64,000 nucleotides of DNA. Source: an uncultured bacterium (GTDB taxonomy: Bacteria; Myxococcota_A; Polyangia; Polyangiales; Houyiibacteriaceae). The stretch lies in NCBI GenBank assembly GCA_938024995.1, contig CALJDU010000009.1, positions 1-64,000 of the forward strand, given 5' to 3'. The translations under genes and the position numbers were made by a program. This document shows positions 23,208 to 33,000 of this stretch, piece after piece. Numbering within the stretch: the first letter of the stretch is position 1; each line of letters opens with the position of its first letter. Below the pieces are notes generated by a model. That model saw only the letters and a list, made by a program, of their open reading frames with translations, searched no databases and was not told the origin of the DNA.

Positions 23208-26200
23208 ATGCAGCGTGTGCTTATCTTGTTGTTGGCCTGCGGGGTCTTCGCGTTTACCCAAACGGCTTCGGCGCAGTGCGATGGCGGAGCTCCAGACGGA
23301 AGTTTGGTGGACGCGGAAGCGTGCGACGACGGGAACGCGACGCCCGGCGATGGGTGCAGCCCGACCTGCACCATCGAGTCGGGATGGTCCTGCGATCGAC
23401 CCGCGACCTTCACGTCGATTGAGGCAGAGAACTACCCTGGTGCGTCCGCGTCTTGGTCCGTCGCGGCGGACGGTCGCAGCGCCACACAGAACACAAACAC
23501 GGGTCACGGCACCGTCGGCATCATGGGCGCCGACTCCTTCGACGCGACCTACACCTTCACTCTCCGAGTCAACACAGCGGCTGACGATGACTTCATCGGG
23601 TTCGTGGTGGGCTACAACTCTGGCGACGTTTCGAGCGCTTCCGCGGACTTTCTCCTGCTCGACTGGAAGCAGCTCCCGCAGACCGCGTTCGGCGGGACCG
23701 CTCCAGCGGGCTTGGCGCTCTCGCGAGTACAAGGGATCCCGACCACCACGAACCTGTGGGCGCACAATGGCGCGGTCTCAGAGCTGGCGCGCGCGACGAA
23801 CTTGGGCTCGACCGGTTGGTCTGATCTGACGGACCACGAGTTTCGGATCACGCACACCCCCACGCGCTTGCTTATCGTGGTCGACGGCGCCACCGAGTTC
23901 GATATCACTGCGGCCGACGCCGGGTACCCAGCTGGTTTTCCTCCGGGAGAGATCGGCTTCTACGGCTTCTCGCAGCCGACGGTGAACTACACGATTAACG
24001 GTCCCTTCGGTTCGTCGAGCTGCAACCGCGCGCCGACCGCGGGGAACTTTGAGGTCTGGCGTGACCTCGGGAGCGGGACCACCAACGTCAGCGTGCTTCC
24101 CGGGTTCTCCGACCCCGATGGAGATGGGGCGGACGGCGGTTCGGTCTCCGTGACGGTGCCGCCCGCGATGGCGACGGTGCAGACGCCTTCGGGAGGCGCG
24201 CCCTCAGGATCGGTGAACGTGACACCGATGCCGGACACGACACCGCTCGACTATGTGATGACGTACGAGATCTGTGATGATCATCCGACCGTCCCGCTGT
24301 GCGACACCGGAACGATCACGATTCATACGAACGCGTGCGGTGACGGTGAGCTGCGGTTCGCCGAGACCTGCGACGACGGCAACACCGTGCCCGGCGATGG
24401 CTGCTCCGCCACCTGTCGCGAGGAGACCGGCTTTGACTGCACGATGGTCGCGGAGATGCTCTCGGTCTGCAGCTCGGTCTGCGGTGACGGCCGCGTCGTG
24501 ATGGGCGAAGAGTGCGATGATGACAACATGGTGAGCGGCGACGGATGCAGCGCCGCCTGCGCAATCGAGGCGGGCTGGACGTGTGACCGACCGATCACGT
24601 TCACCGACATCCGCGACGAGAACTACCCGGGCGCAGCCGCGAACTGGGAGATCGCTGACGGCGGGCGGAGCGCGACTCAAACGGTCAACTCATCGCACGG
24701 AACGATCGGCTTGATGGACGCGGATGCTTTTGATGGCTCCTACACCTTCACGCTCAACGTCGACACCACGAGCGACGATGACTTCATCGGCTTCGTGGTC
24801 GGCTACAACCCCGGCGACGTCGCGAACCCGGCCGCGGACTACCTCCTGATCGACTGGAAGCAGACCTCTCAGATGATCACGGGCGCAAACGCGCTCGAGG
24901 GAATGGTGCTCTCGCGTGTGCAGGGCATCCCCACGCCCACGCAGTTCTGGGGGCACACGGGGGCGGTCACCGAGCTGGTCCGCGCGACCAACTTGGGCAG
25001 CACGGGCTGGTCGGACCTGACCGATCACGTCTTCGTGATCACGCAGACGGCCACCAACCTCACGGTCATGGTGGACGGAATGATCGAGTTCTCGATCAGC
25101 GCGTCCGACGCCGGTTACCCCGCGGGCTTCCCAGCCGGCGAGATCGGCTTCTACGGCTACTCGCAGCCTGACGTTCGCTACACGGTCTCCGGTCCGTTCG
25201 GCGCGACGAGTTGCAACCGCCCGCCCGTGGTCGCGGACTTCGAGCTGTGGCGCGATCTTGGGAGCGGCCCGATCAACGTTCCGGTCACCCCGATGTTCAG
25301 CGATCCGGACAGCGACTCACCCGACCCCGACTCGGTGTTGATCACCGCGCCTCCGTCGATGGCGATGGCGCAGGATCCGGGAAGCGGCGCGCCGAGCGGA
25401 TCCGTCACCGTGACGCCTTCGCCCGATACGGTCGCGATGGACTACGTCCTCACGTACCGACTCTGTGATGATCACCCGACCGTTCCGCTCTGTGACGAGG
25501 GCCGGGTCGTGATCCACACGAACCGCTGCGGCGACGGAACGCTTCGCTTCTCGGAGGCGTGCGACGACGGCAACAACGCGGACCTCGACGGCTGCTCGTC
25601 GACCTGCATGATCGAGCCGGGCTTCATGTGCACCGACGTCCCGACCGAGATGTCGATGTGCACCTCCGATTGCGGTGACGGCATCGTCGCGGCGGGCGCG
25701 GAGGCGTGCGATGACGGGAACCGAGTGTCCGGTGACGGTTGCAGTATGGGCTGCATGATCGAGGACGGCTTCGTCTGCGCGGACGGCTCGCCGTCAATCT
25801 GTGCACCTTGCCTCGACACCATGATGGGCGCGGGCCTGGACACGGGCTGTACCGCGGCGACCCCGATTTGCGACACCAGCGGCGACGTGAACGAGTGCGT
25901 GGCGTGTCTTGATGACATGGCGGGCGGCGCGACGGATACCGGCTGCTCGGCGGGCAACGGCATCTGCGACGACTCCGAGATGAGCCACGTCTGTGTCCCG
26001 TGCGAAGCGATCGCGGGGAGCCCGGACGACGGTTGCGCCGATCCGACCGCGGTCTGCGATGAGGGCGCCGCTCCGCGCATGTGCGTCGAGTGCGCGGGCG
26101 ACATCGACTGCGCGGGCGGCGAGGTCTGCGACCTGTCCAGCAACACGTGTGCGCCTTGCGTCGACACCGCGACCGGCGGCGCGACGGATAGCGGCTGCAG

Positions 26201-28010
26201 CGCGGACACCCCGATCTGCGCGGGCGCTGGCGACGACGCGGGCTGCGTGGTTTGCGTCGACGACACGAGCGGCGCGCAGGACCTCGGTTGCACGGAGAGC
26301 GACCCGGTCTGCGACACCACAGCGGATCCGAACGGCACCTGTGTGCTCTGCGAGGAGTCCGGCGCGGTCGATAACGGCTGTGACGCCGACGTTCCGAACT
26401 GCGCGACCACGCTCGACCCCCTCGAGTGCCGGGAGTGCTTGATGGACGCGGACTGCGACGACCTCTTCGTTTGCAACCCCGCTGGCATGTGTGTCCCGGG
26501 TTGCCGAACGGACGCGGACTGCACCGACACCCCGGAGACTCCGGTCTGCGAAACGATGAGTGACGCCTGCGTCGAGTGTCTTTCCGCGACTCACTGTGAC
26601 GAGTCGGAGCTCTGCGCGCCTGACTTCACCTGCGTCGGCTGCCTCGCCGATACGGATTGCGAAGGCAGCTTGGTCTGCGATCCAGAGTCGCGAGACTGCG
26701 TCGGCTGCTTGGTCGACACAGACTGTGAAGGCGGGCTGGTCTGCAGCGAAGACAACGAGTGCGTCGACGAATGCAACAGCGACGCGGACTGCATCGCCCT
26801 CGACCCGACCCAGCCGGTTTGTGACGAAGGCGTGTGCGTGGAGTGCGCGTTTGATAGCGACTGCGAAGACGGCTTGGTCTGCGCCGCGACGAACACCTGC
26901 GAGCCTGAGTGTGAGAGCGACGCGGACTGCACTGGTGCCGCGGTTCCCGCGTGTGACCCGGACGCCATGATCTGCGTCGAGTGCGTCACGGACGAGCACT
27001 GTGAGGACGGCGAGACCTGCCTGGGCGACGCGCACGTCTGCGTCTCGACCGGGTGCACGATGGACAGCGACTGCGCGGATCCTGCTCCGCACTGCGACGT
27101 TGACGACGGCATCTGCAGGGTCTGCGTCAATGACGAGGACTGCGGCGGTGGCTTGGTCTGCACCGCGGGCGGCACCGCGTGTGTCGAGTGTGACGATGAC
27201 AGCGATTGCCCGATGGGCGTCTGCGATGAGGCGTCCAACATGTGCGTCGGCTGCGTTCTCGACGCGGACTGTGAAGGCGACCTGACCTGCGATCCGCGAA
27301 CCGGAGCGTGCGTCGGAGGCTGCACGATGGACAGCGACTGCGACAACCCGCGCTTCCCTGTCTGTGAGGTCGGGACCGGCGCGTGCGTCGAGTGCTTGAT
27401 GGACGACGATTGCGTCGCGGGCGAGCTCTGCTTCCCGGGCAACTACTGCGCGCCGCGTTGCGAAGACGACGCCGCGTGTCCGGATGGAACCGTGTGCGAC
27501 GAGACCGACGGCATGTGCGTCGAGTGCTCAGCAGATGAGGACTGCGAAGACGGCCGCGTGTGTCACCCGAGCGATCGGGTATGCGTGGACGGCTGCGTGG
27601 ATGACGGCGACTGCACCGATCCTGCGCGACCGGCGTGCGGTGACGAGAGCCTCTGCGTCGAATGCACGGAGAGCAACTCGAGCGTGTGTGAGAGCGACCC
27701 TGACGGCTCGCTCTGCCTCGACGAGGGCGACCTCTGTGGATGCACGGACGACTCGCACTGCGCGGAAGGTCGCGTCTGCGACACCGACACCAGCGCTTGC
27801 GTCGACGCGCCTCCTCCGGGATGCACGGACGACAGCGAATGCGCGGCGGGCGAGATGTGCGTCGAGGGCGACTGTGTTCCGACAGTCACCGGTGGCGCGG
27901 GAGGCCTCGCGGGCGGATCGCTATGCACCGTGGAGCCCGGCTCCGCGCCGAGCGCGCCGATCTGGTTCGCGGCGCTCATCGCGCTGGTGACGGTCCGCCG
28001 TCGCCGCTAA
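23208..28010 (+). CDS. Giant Cys-rich surface protein with DUF4215 repeats and thrombospondin-C-like domains
   Basis: The protein has 1600 residues. A Sec signal (to about residue 23) is followed by two copies of a 397-residue unit. Each unit contains DUF4215 repeats (CDDGN...GDGCS...C), a lectin-like beta-sandwich resembling the thrombospondin C-terminal domain (DDDFIGFVVGYN) and a beta domain. From about residue 860 to 1555 runs an array of short Cys-rich repeats such as CVGCLVDTDCEGG. The tail (GGSLCTV, hydrophobic helix, RRRR) resembles a MYXO-CTERM sorting signal, predicting surface anchoring. TACGAT at 23185-23190 and a GAGGTG ribosome site precede ATG 23208. Likely roles are adhesion or matrix. 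Calcium binding is plausible from the many Asp but not shown. Confidence 0.88.
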   Translation: MQRVLILLLACGVFAFTQTASAQCDGGAPDGSLVDAEACDDGNATPGDGCSPTCTIESGWSCDRPATFTSIEAENYPGASASWSVAADGRSATQNTNTGHGTVGIMGADSFDATYTFTLRVNTAADDDFIGFVVGYNSGDVSSASADFLLLDWKQLPQTAFGGTAPAGLALSRVQGIPTTTNLWAHNGAVSELARATNLGSTGWSDLTDHEFRITHTPTRLLIVVDGATEFDITAADAGYPAGFPPGEIGFYGFSQPTVNYTINGPFGSSSCNRAPTAGNFEVWRDLGSGTTNVSVLPGFSDPDGDGADGGSVSVTVPPAMATVQTPSGGAPSGSVNVTPMPDTTPLDYVMTYEICDDHPTVPLCDTGTITIHTNACGDGELRFAETCDDGNTVPGDGCSATCREETGFDCTMVAEMLSVCSSVCGDGRVVMGEECDDDNMVSGDGCSAACAIEAGWTCDRPITFTDIRDENYPGAAANWEIADGGRSATQTVNSSHGTIGLMDADAFDGSYTFTLNVDTTSDDDFIGFVVGYNPGDVANPAADYLLIDWKQTSQMITGANALEGMVLSRVQGIPTPTQFWGHTGAVTELVRATNLGSTGWSDLTDHVFVITQTATNLTVMVDGMIEFSISASDAGYPAGFPAGEIGFYGYSQPDVRYTVSGPFGATSCNRPPVVADFELWRDLGSGPINVPVTPMFSDPDSDSPDPDSVLITAPPSMAMAQDPGSGAPSGSVTVTPSPDTVAMDYVLTYRLCDDHPTVPLCDEGRVVIHTNRCGDGTLRFSEACDDGNNADLDGCSSTCMIEPGFMCTDVPTEMSMCTSDCGDGIVAAGAEACDDGNRVSGDGCSMGCMIEDGFVCADGSPSICAPCLDTMMGAGLDTGCTAATPICDTSGDVNECVACLDDMAGGATDTGCSAGNGICDDSEMSHVCVPCEAIAGSPDDGCADPTAVCDEGAAPRMCVECAGDIDCAGGEVCDLSSNTCAPCVDTATGGATDSGCSADTPICAGAGDDAGCVVCVDDTSGAQDLGCTESDPVCDTTADPNGTCVLCEESGAVDNGCDADVPNCATTLDPLECRECLMDADCDDLFVCNPAGMCVPGCRTDADCTDTPETPVCETMSDACVECLSATHCDESELCAPDFTCVGCLADTDCEGSLVCDPESRDCVGCLVDTDCEGGLVCSEDNECVDECNSDADCIALDPTQPVCDEGVCVECAFDSDCEDGLVCAATNTCEPECESDADCTGAAVPACDPDAMICVECVTDEHCEDGETCLGDAHVCVSTGCTMDSDCADPAPHCDVDDGICRVCVNDEDCGGGLVCTAGGTACVECDDDSDCPMGVCDEASNMCVGCVLDADCEGDLTCDPRTGACVGGCTMDSDCDNPRFPVCEVGTGACVECLMDDDCVAGELCFPGNYCAPRCEDDAACPDGTVCDETDGMCVECSADEDCEDGRVCHPSDRVCVDGCVDDGDCTDPARPACGDESLCVECTESNSSVCESDPDGSLCLDEGDLCGCTDDSHCAEGRVCDTDTSACVDAPPPGCTDDSECAAGEMCVEGDCVPTVTGGAGGLAGGSLCTVEPGSAPSAPIWFAALIALVTVRRRR
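23313..25694 (+). repeat. Tandem internal duplication, 1191-bp unit
   Basis: Two copies of a 1191-bp (397-codon) unit lie head to tail. The matching codons for GAG AAC TAC start at 23427 and 24618. Both copies hold a DUF4215 block, the lectin-like domain, and the segments NLGSTGWSDLTDH and CDDHPTVPLCD. Protein identity looks high by eye, implying a fairly recent duplication or homogenisation. Confidence 0.85.
25795..27880 (+). repeat. Array of short Cys-rich coding repeats
   Basis: About 2.1 kb encodes degenerate units of 35-50 residues with recurring DxDC, GLVC and CVxC spacings. Each unit probably folds as a small disulphide-bonded knot. The nucleotide repeats are imperfect. Confidence 0.75.
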
Positions 28011-28031
28011 GCAACGCTGACTGACAGACGG

Positions 28032-28066
28032 ACCCGCGGGCGAAGTCGCTCGCGGGTTCTGTCGTT
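28032..28066 (+). terminator. Terminator after the giant Cys-rich gene
   Basis: ACCCGCGGGCG and CGCTCGCGGGT form an 11-bp stem (one G-U pair) around a 4-nt loop, followed by TCTGTCGTTT. It lies 21 nt after the stop codon. Confidence 0.75.
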
Positions 28067-28144
28067 TGGTCGACAAGCGCGAACGCCGGATCAGGTGCTC
28101 GAACGCGGGGTCTGCGACTGCCGGAGCTGCTCCTCGCCCCAGGC

Positions 28145-28302
28145 GTGAGCAGCCCTCAGTTCGCGGAACGTTTTCGTGGGGAGACGGATGACATCTGCGA
28201 GCGAGGTCTCCGACCGTCACGGATCTCCCGGACGCGTTCTGCGTTTCGGTGTACGACAACCTCATGTCCATCTTGTCTTTCGCCTGCGATGCGCGCACCT
28301 AG
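28145..28302 (+). pseudogene. Apparent 5' remnant of the gene at 28330, with frameshift and amber stop
   Basis: GTG 28145 opens a short coding-like frame (SSPQFAERFRGETDDICE). From about 28200 the coding signal moves to the next frame, reading TVTDLPDAFCVSVYDN and then LMSILSFACDART up to an in-frame TAG at 28300-28302. Beyond it the same frame continues as HPEISDWFVV into the intact gene at 28330. In the second segment about 25 of 29 codons end in G or C, as in real genes here. The simplest reading is one gene broken by a frameshift near 28200 and a nonsense change. An assembly error is an alternative. Confidence 0.5.
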
Positions 28303-28329
28303 CATCCCGAGATCTCCGATTGGTTCGTC

Positions 28330-28890
28330 GTGACGAGCGATCGGATCGACCACGCGATGAACGTCGTGCCTGGGTTGATCTTGCGGGACGTGCGCCTCAC
28401 CTCGCGACGCTTCTTTCTTCGCGAGACGTTCTTCGCGCGGATCTTCAAACCCGTGGGCGTGTGCTTGGCCAGCGATCCGCTGCGTAAGGGGGTGTACGAG
28501 TCTCCGTCCTTGCGTCGGGTCATGGAGACCGCGCAGCAGGCCAGCACAGCGCTCTTGTTGATCGCGCCAGGGTACAGCGACGAAGTGATCGCGACGTTCG
28601 CGGTGAACCACGAGCAGTCCGTGTTGTCCTCGCTCCCGTTGCGCGCCGACGAGCGTTCGATTCCGGAACTCATGCGCGCGCTCGGCGTTCCTGTGTGTGG
28701 AGGGGAGAACCTACAGGTGACGACCTCGCTTCCGATCCGCGAAGTGATCGCCACCCCGGACGAAGCTCTGGTGGTGACCGAGCCGGGGACCGCTGGGACG
28801 AAGTCGGTCGGCGTGATCAACGTGGGCGGAGTGTCCGCGGCAGCCGCGCTGCGCCATCGAGAAGAGCTCCGCGAGACGCTCGGTTGGTGA
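28330..28890 (+). CDS. Hypothetical protein, probably the 3' part of a disrupted gene
   Basis: The frame has 186 codons from GTG 28330, with no signal peptide or membrane helix. Segments such as VVPGLILRDVRLTSRRFFLRE and TALLLIAPGYSDEV look like a folded cytosolic alpha/beta protein; I do not recognise it. There is no ribosome site before GTG 28330. The frame continues upstream through HPEISDWFVV to a TAG at 28300, with coding-like sequence beyond it, so the protein as annotated may not be made. It ends 11 nt before a convergent oxidoreductase gene. Confidence 0.5.
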   Translation: MTSDRIDHAMNVVPGLILRDVRLTSRRFFLRETFFARIFKPVGVCLASDPLRKGVYESPSLRRVMETAQQASTALLLIAPGYSDEVIATFAVNHEQSVLSSLPLRADERSIPELMRALGVPVCGGENLQVTTSLPIREVIATPDEALVVTEPGTAGTKSVGVINVGGVSAAAALRHREELRETLGW

Positions 28891-28901
28891 TGGCGCGAGC
28901 G

Positions 28902-30056
28902 CTAGGTCATGACGCGGGTCGTCAGGGGCGTGAGGGTCTCGCGTGAGAGGCCGAACGCACCGGGCGAGGTGCCGTCGAGCGCGTGATCGATCATGCGCTC
29001 CGCTGCGACCAAGCCGATCCCGTTTCCGTACCCGCTGAACCCGACCGCGAAGGCGAGGGTGTCGTGCTGGGGGTGGGTACCGACGATGCAACGTCGATCC
29101 GAGGTGAAACCTTGGATGCCGGACCAGCTCCGCACAGGCTCGGGCGGGACCGCGGGGAGCCAACGCTTGAGGTATCCCACGAGTCGCTCCTGAAGGTTCC
29201 CGGTGACCGCGTCTTCTGAGGTGCTCTCCTGCTCCATGAAGTACGCGCGCGCGCCGCCGATGATGACGCGACCGTCTTGGCCCGGCCGGAAGTAGCCCCC
29301 GTGACCGATGCCCGCGAAGGGTAGCGTGAAGTCGGAGGTCGCGGTGACGAACATCTGCCCGCGCTTAGGCGCGACGTGTGCGCGAAGGAAAGAGTCGATC
29401 GCGCCGGCGTAGCCGTTCGTGCAGATGAAGACGCGCTCGCATCGGATGTTCACGCGCCGGCCGCGAACGATCCACTCAGCGCCGCTCCGCTCGATCGCGT
29501 AGACCTCGTTGTGGTCGTAGCGAGTCGCCCCGGAGGCCTTCGCCAGCTTCGTGGTGAGCTCGGCAGGCTGCGTGACGAAGTCCCCTTCGATGCGCATGTG
29601 CGCGAGGTACCCGGAGCCGTATGGATCAGTGTTTTGAAGGTCGACCTGCACTCCATCTTCTTCGAGCAAGCGTCCCCAGCGTTGAAGCTCGCGGAGGTCG
29701 GCGGCGCTCTCCGCGAGGCGACAGGGAGTGGGGCCGACCTCTACCCCGTGCTTCTTCGCGAGCGACTGCATGCGCGCCACGTTGGTCCGGACCGCGCCCA
29801 AAATGTCTCGCGCGATCGCTCGGCCCGACCGCTCAACCAACATCGGATAAGGGTCGCGCTGTGCGGTCAGGACGAAGCCACCGTTCCGTCCTGACGCCCC
29901 GCTCGCTGCGGTCCCGCTGTCGACCAGCGCGACGTCACGACCTCGCGACGACAACGCCGTCGCGGCATACGAACCCACGATCCCCGCCCCGATGACGACG
30001 TCGCGATGAGACGCCTCTTCTTTGTCGAGGAGCTCGTGCCAGTGGGAGACCGTCAC
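28902..30056 (-). CDS. FAD-dependent amine/amino-acid oxidase (DAO family)
   Basis: The protein has 384 residues. DVVIGAGIVGSYAATAL (about 19-35) is the FAD dinucleotide motif, GASGRNGGF is the conserved loop of the DAO family near gamma-glutamylputrescine oxidase and related amine oxidases, and GFSGYGNGIGLVAAE is the C-terminal FAD contact. These enzymes oxidise the C-N bond of amines, N-methyl amino acids or Amadori compounds with release of H2O2. GTG 30056 begins 3 nt after the stop of the zincin gene, so the two are co-transcribed. The nearby fructosamine-kinase-like gene makes an Amadori-type substrate conceivable, but the sequence does not decide this. Confidence 0.85.
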   Translation of the reverse strand: MTVSHWHELLDKEEASHRDVVIGAGIVGSYAATALSSRGRDVALVDSGTAASGASGRNGGFVLTAQRDPYPMLVERSGRAIARDILGAVRTNVARMQSLAKKHGVEVGPTPCRLAESAADLRELQRWGRLLEEDGVQVDLQNTDPYGSGYLAHMRIEGDFVTQPAELTTKLAKASGATRYDHNEVYAIERSGAEWIVRGRRVNIRCERVFICTNGYAGAIDSFLRAHVAPKRGQMFVTATSDFTLPFAGIGHGGYFRPGQDGRVIIGGARAYFMEQESTSEDAVTGNLQERLVGYLKRWLPAVPPEPVRSWSGIQGFTSDRRCIVGTHPQHDTLAFAVGFSGYGNGIGLVAAERMIDHALDGTSPGAFGLSRETLTPLTTRVMT

Positions 30057-30059
30057 CGA

Positions 30060-33000
30060 TCAGATCCCGAAGCCGTATTCCCAGCTGAGCGTGCGCTGGA
30101 GGTTGATCACGTCCATGTAGAGGTCGAGCTGCTCGTCTGCGCCCTCGTCAAGGAGCGCCTGCGCGTGGAGCAGCATTCGCGCGCCGACGCCCAGCTCTTG
30201 CCCGGCGGGGTTCTTGTATGACGCCGCGACATACGTGACCGACGTGAACGGATTCTCAAAACGAACGACCTCGCCGGCGGGAAGATCGATGGCCTCGGCG
30301 CCGCCTTCGACGAAGATACGGGCTTGCTCTGTAAACGTGTGGTCGTAGCTGAGCGGGATGAACGCCATGGCATAGATCGCGGCGAAGAGCTGAACCGAGA
30401 AGCCCGTTCGCGGATCAATCGGTACACCAGAGCGGCTCCCCAGGCCGAGCTGCGCGATGGTCGGGTACCGCACCGATCCGTCGTCTTCGGGGCGCCCGCC
30501 GAAGATGTCAAACCGGTCGGAGAGTACGCTCGAGAGGAGCCCCGTGGTCGCGTCCGGGAAGGTCGTGTGGAACGAGATGGCGAAGCCGCGGACATCGGCC
30601 GCTTCGTCTTCGCCCACGAAGAACGCTTGCGCGTCGGTCAGCGTCTCGAGCGCCAGGACCTTGTCGTAGTAGTAGCCCGCGCGCTCCAGCTGATCGAACC
30701 AGAAGTAGCCCGCGTCGAAGTTCCAGGTGGTCTCCAAGAAGCGCGCGTCGGGTACGGCGAGGGTCACCTCGGGCTCGAAGAACTCGTCGATCAGGTAGGC
30801 GTTACTGCCGTCCCAGTTGATGTACTCGACGTAGTTCCCAGGCTCGGGGGTCGCGATGACGCGGCTGAGCATCGAGAAGGCCGCGCCGATGCCGACCGTG
30901 TATCCCCCGAAGCCATCCTCGCGTTCATAAAAGTCGTCGAGCGATGGGTCCCCGCCGAACACAGAGTCGAGGAAGCCGCGGTTGAAGACATAGTCCTGGT
31001 TCGCGTAGAGCAGCTTGCTGAAGTAGCGCCAGTAGATCCGATCGTAGACCGGGTCGACATCGAAGCCGACGCGCTGGCGCCGGAAGTTCGTGAAGAGGTA
31101 GTAGTTCCAGTAGGTGTCCGTGATCGACTGAATGGACTCGTATTGATCGGCGCCCGCGTCATAGAGCATGCAGTCCGGCGCCAGATCCGAGATCTCATCA
31201 CTGCAGAAGCGGTAGGGAACCGCGGGGCGCCCATCGACGTCGGCGAGCGGGGTGTCGATGCCCTCGGCCCCGAGCAGTGAGTCGGGGACCAACGAGGTGT
31301 AGGGGACGTCCGCCCGCGACGAGAGCTTGTCGGTGCCGCCCGCGAGCCCAGGGATCTCGGTGTACGGGTAGGCTGTGATCTCTTCGCCTTCGAGGAACGA
31401 GGTGGAGCGCATCGCGACCGGCCACCCAAAGAGCTGCATGAAGTTCACCCACGCGACCTCGTTGCTGTCTGCCGCCTCCGTGAACACCTCGACGAGATCG
31501 CCGTAGCCCATCTTGATCGCCGCGCGGTCGTAGTAGCCGAGCCCGAACGCGTCGGTCGAGACGAAGTTGTTCCCGTAGTCCATGACGGTCGAGTACTGGT
31601 ACTCGCGAATTCTTCCCGCGCGCTCCGCCTCCGTGATCGGATCGAACGCGCGCGGTCCCATGTCGCCGTCATCGCGGAGCTCCCAGTAGCGCGGGTGGTA
31701 GTTGAGCGAGTCGTAGCTGCCGCTGAAGTTGTGCCGCAGGCCGAGCGTGTGCCCAACCTCGTGGGCCGCGGTCGACGTGAAGATCGGGTGCCGCAACATG
31801 TCACGAACCGCGTCGTAGTCGATGCCCCCGTCGCTGGCGCGGAGCGAGTAGCTCACCCCGTTCCAGCTCATGGTTCCATCGCCGCCGTCAACCGCGTCAC
31901 GGATCGCCTGCGCGAGGCCGGTGAGACCTTCGTCGCCAAAGTCGGTCGCGCGGAGGACGCAACGCGTGGCGCGGAGCCGTCGACGCTCACGCTGCACCGC
32001 GCGGAGACGGCGCGGGTCCATTCCGCGCAGCGGCGACGCGCGATCAAGCGTCGCGTCGGTCAGCGGCGCGTGCGGATCGACTCCGGCCGCGAAGCGCATT
32101 TGCGGGTTGGCCATCATGGCCTCGATCTCCGTGTCGCGGAGGTTGCGGATCCGCGCTTGGGAGCGACCGTCCTCGTGACGGAAGATCTCGCCGCGAGAGA
32201 TCGCGCGCTTGGCCGCGCGGCCCCGCTCGATCAGCTCGCCTCGACTGGAGGGACGGGGGACCTCTCCGCGACCTGGACGCGTGGTCGCGCCACGAATGAG
32301 CTCGTTGAGGCCCATCTCCGCGTTCACGTCGTGTGCGTGGGAACCGTCTAGCGGGATCACGTGGCGGTCGGCTTCCGTGACCGCAGACTCGCGCTCGCTG
32401 ATCGCTTCGATAAAGCGGCTCACGTTCTGCCCCGAGATGACCTCGTCTGGATCCAGGTCGCCGTTGATGAGCGCGATGAGGTCGCGCGCATAGGTCGCGA
32501 GCTCCTCAATCCCGGCGCCGTAGTTGAACGCGGTCGCCTGCACGGTCTCGCCTGTCTCCGGGTCCACCGAGCTGGGGCCGAACCCGAGCGGGACGCCGAA
32601 GTGCGGCTCGTGGACCCACGAGAGCTGGGAGTAACGAAGGTCGCCGATGCGCGCGATCGTTCCGGCCTCACCGCAGCGCGCGTGGTCGCTCTCGAGGACG
32701 GGGTTATGGCACATCACGAAGGCCTGCTGGCCATCTTCTCGGGTTCGCTCGGCGGCGCAGTCGCTCCCGCCGTTTTGCTGACATTCGTTTTCGCGAAGCG
32801 AGCCGACCATCGAGACGAAGGCCTCGTTCCAATCATCGACCACCGCCTGCGCGTCGACCACCATGTCTTCCGGGAAGCGCTCGCTGAGGTGGTAGGCGAT
32901 CGGCTTCACGGTGCGCTCGCGGAACGGTAGGGTGCAGGCGCGAGCGTCGTGCCTGCCTGCCCGCGCGATCCCCTCGTCGCAGACCGAGCCGCCTCCGCCG

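Noticed and set aside
25472..27442. Several long minus-strand frames of 280-430 codons
   Set aside because: Antisense to the Cys-rich repeat array; Ser/Gln/Thr or Ala/Arg/Val repeats mirror the coding repeats and are not independent genes.
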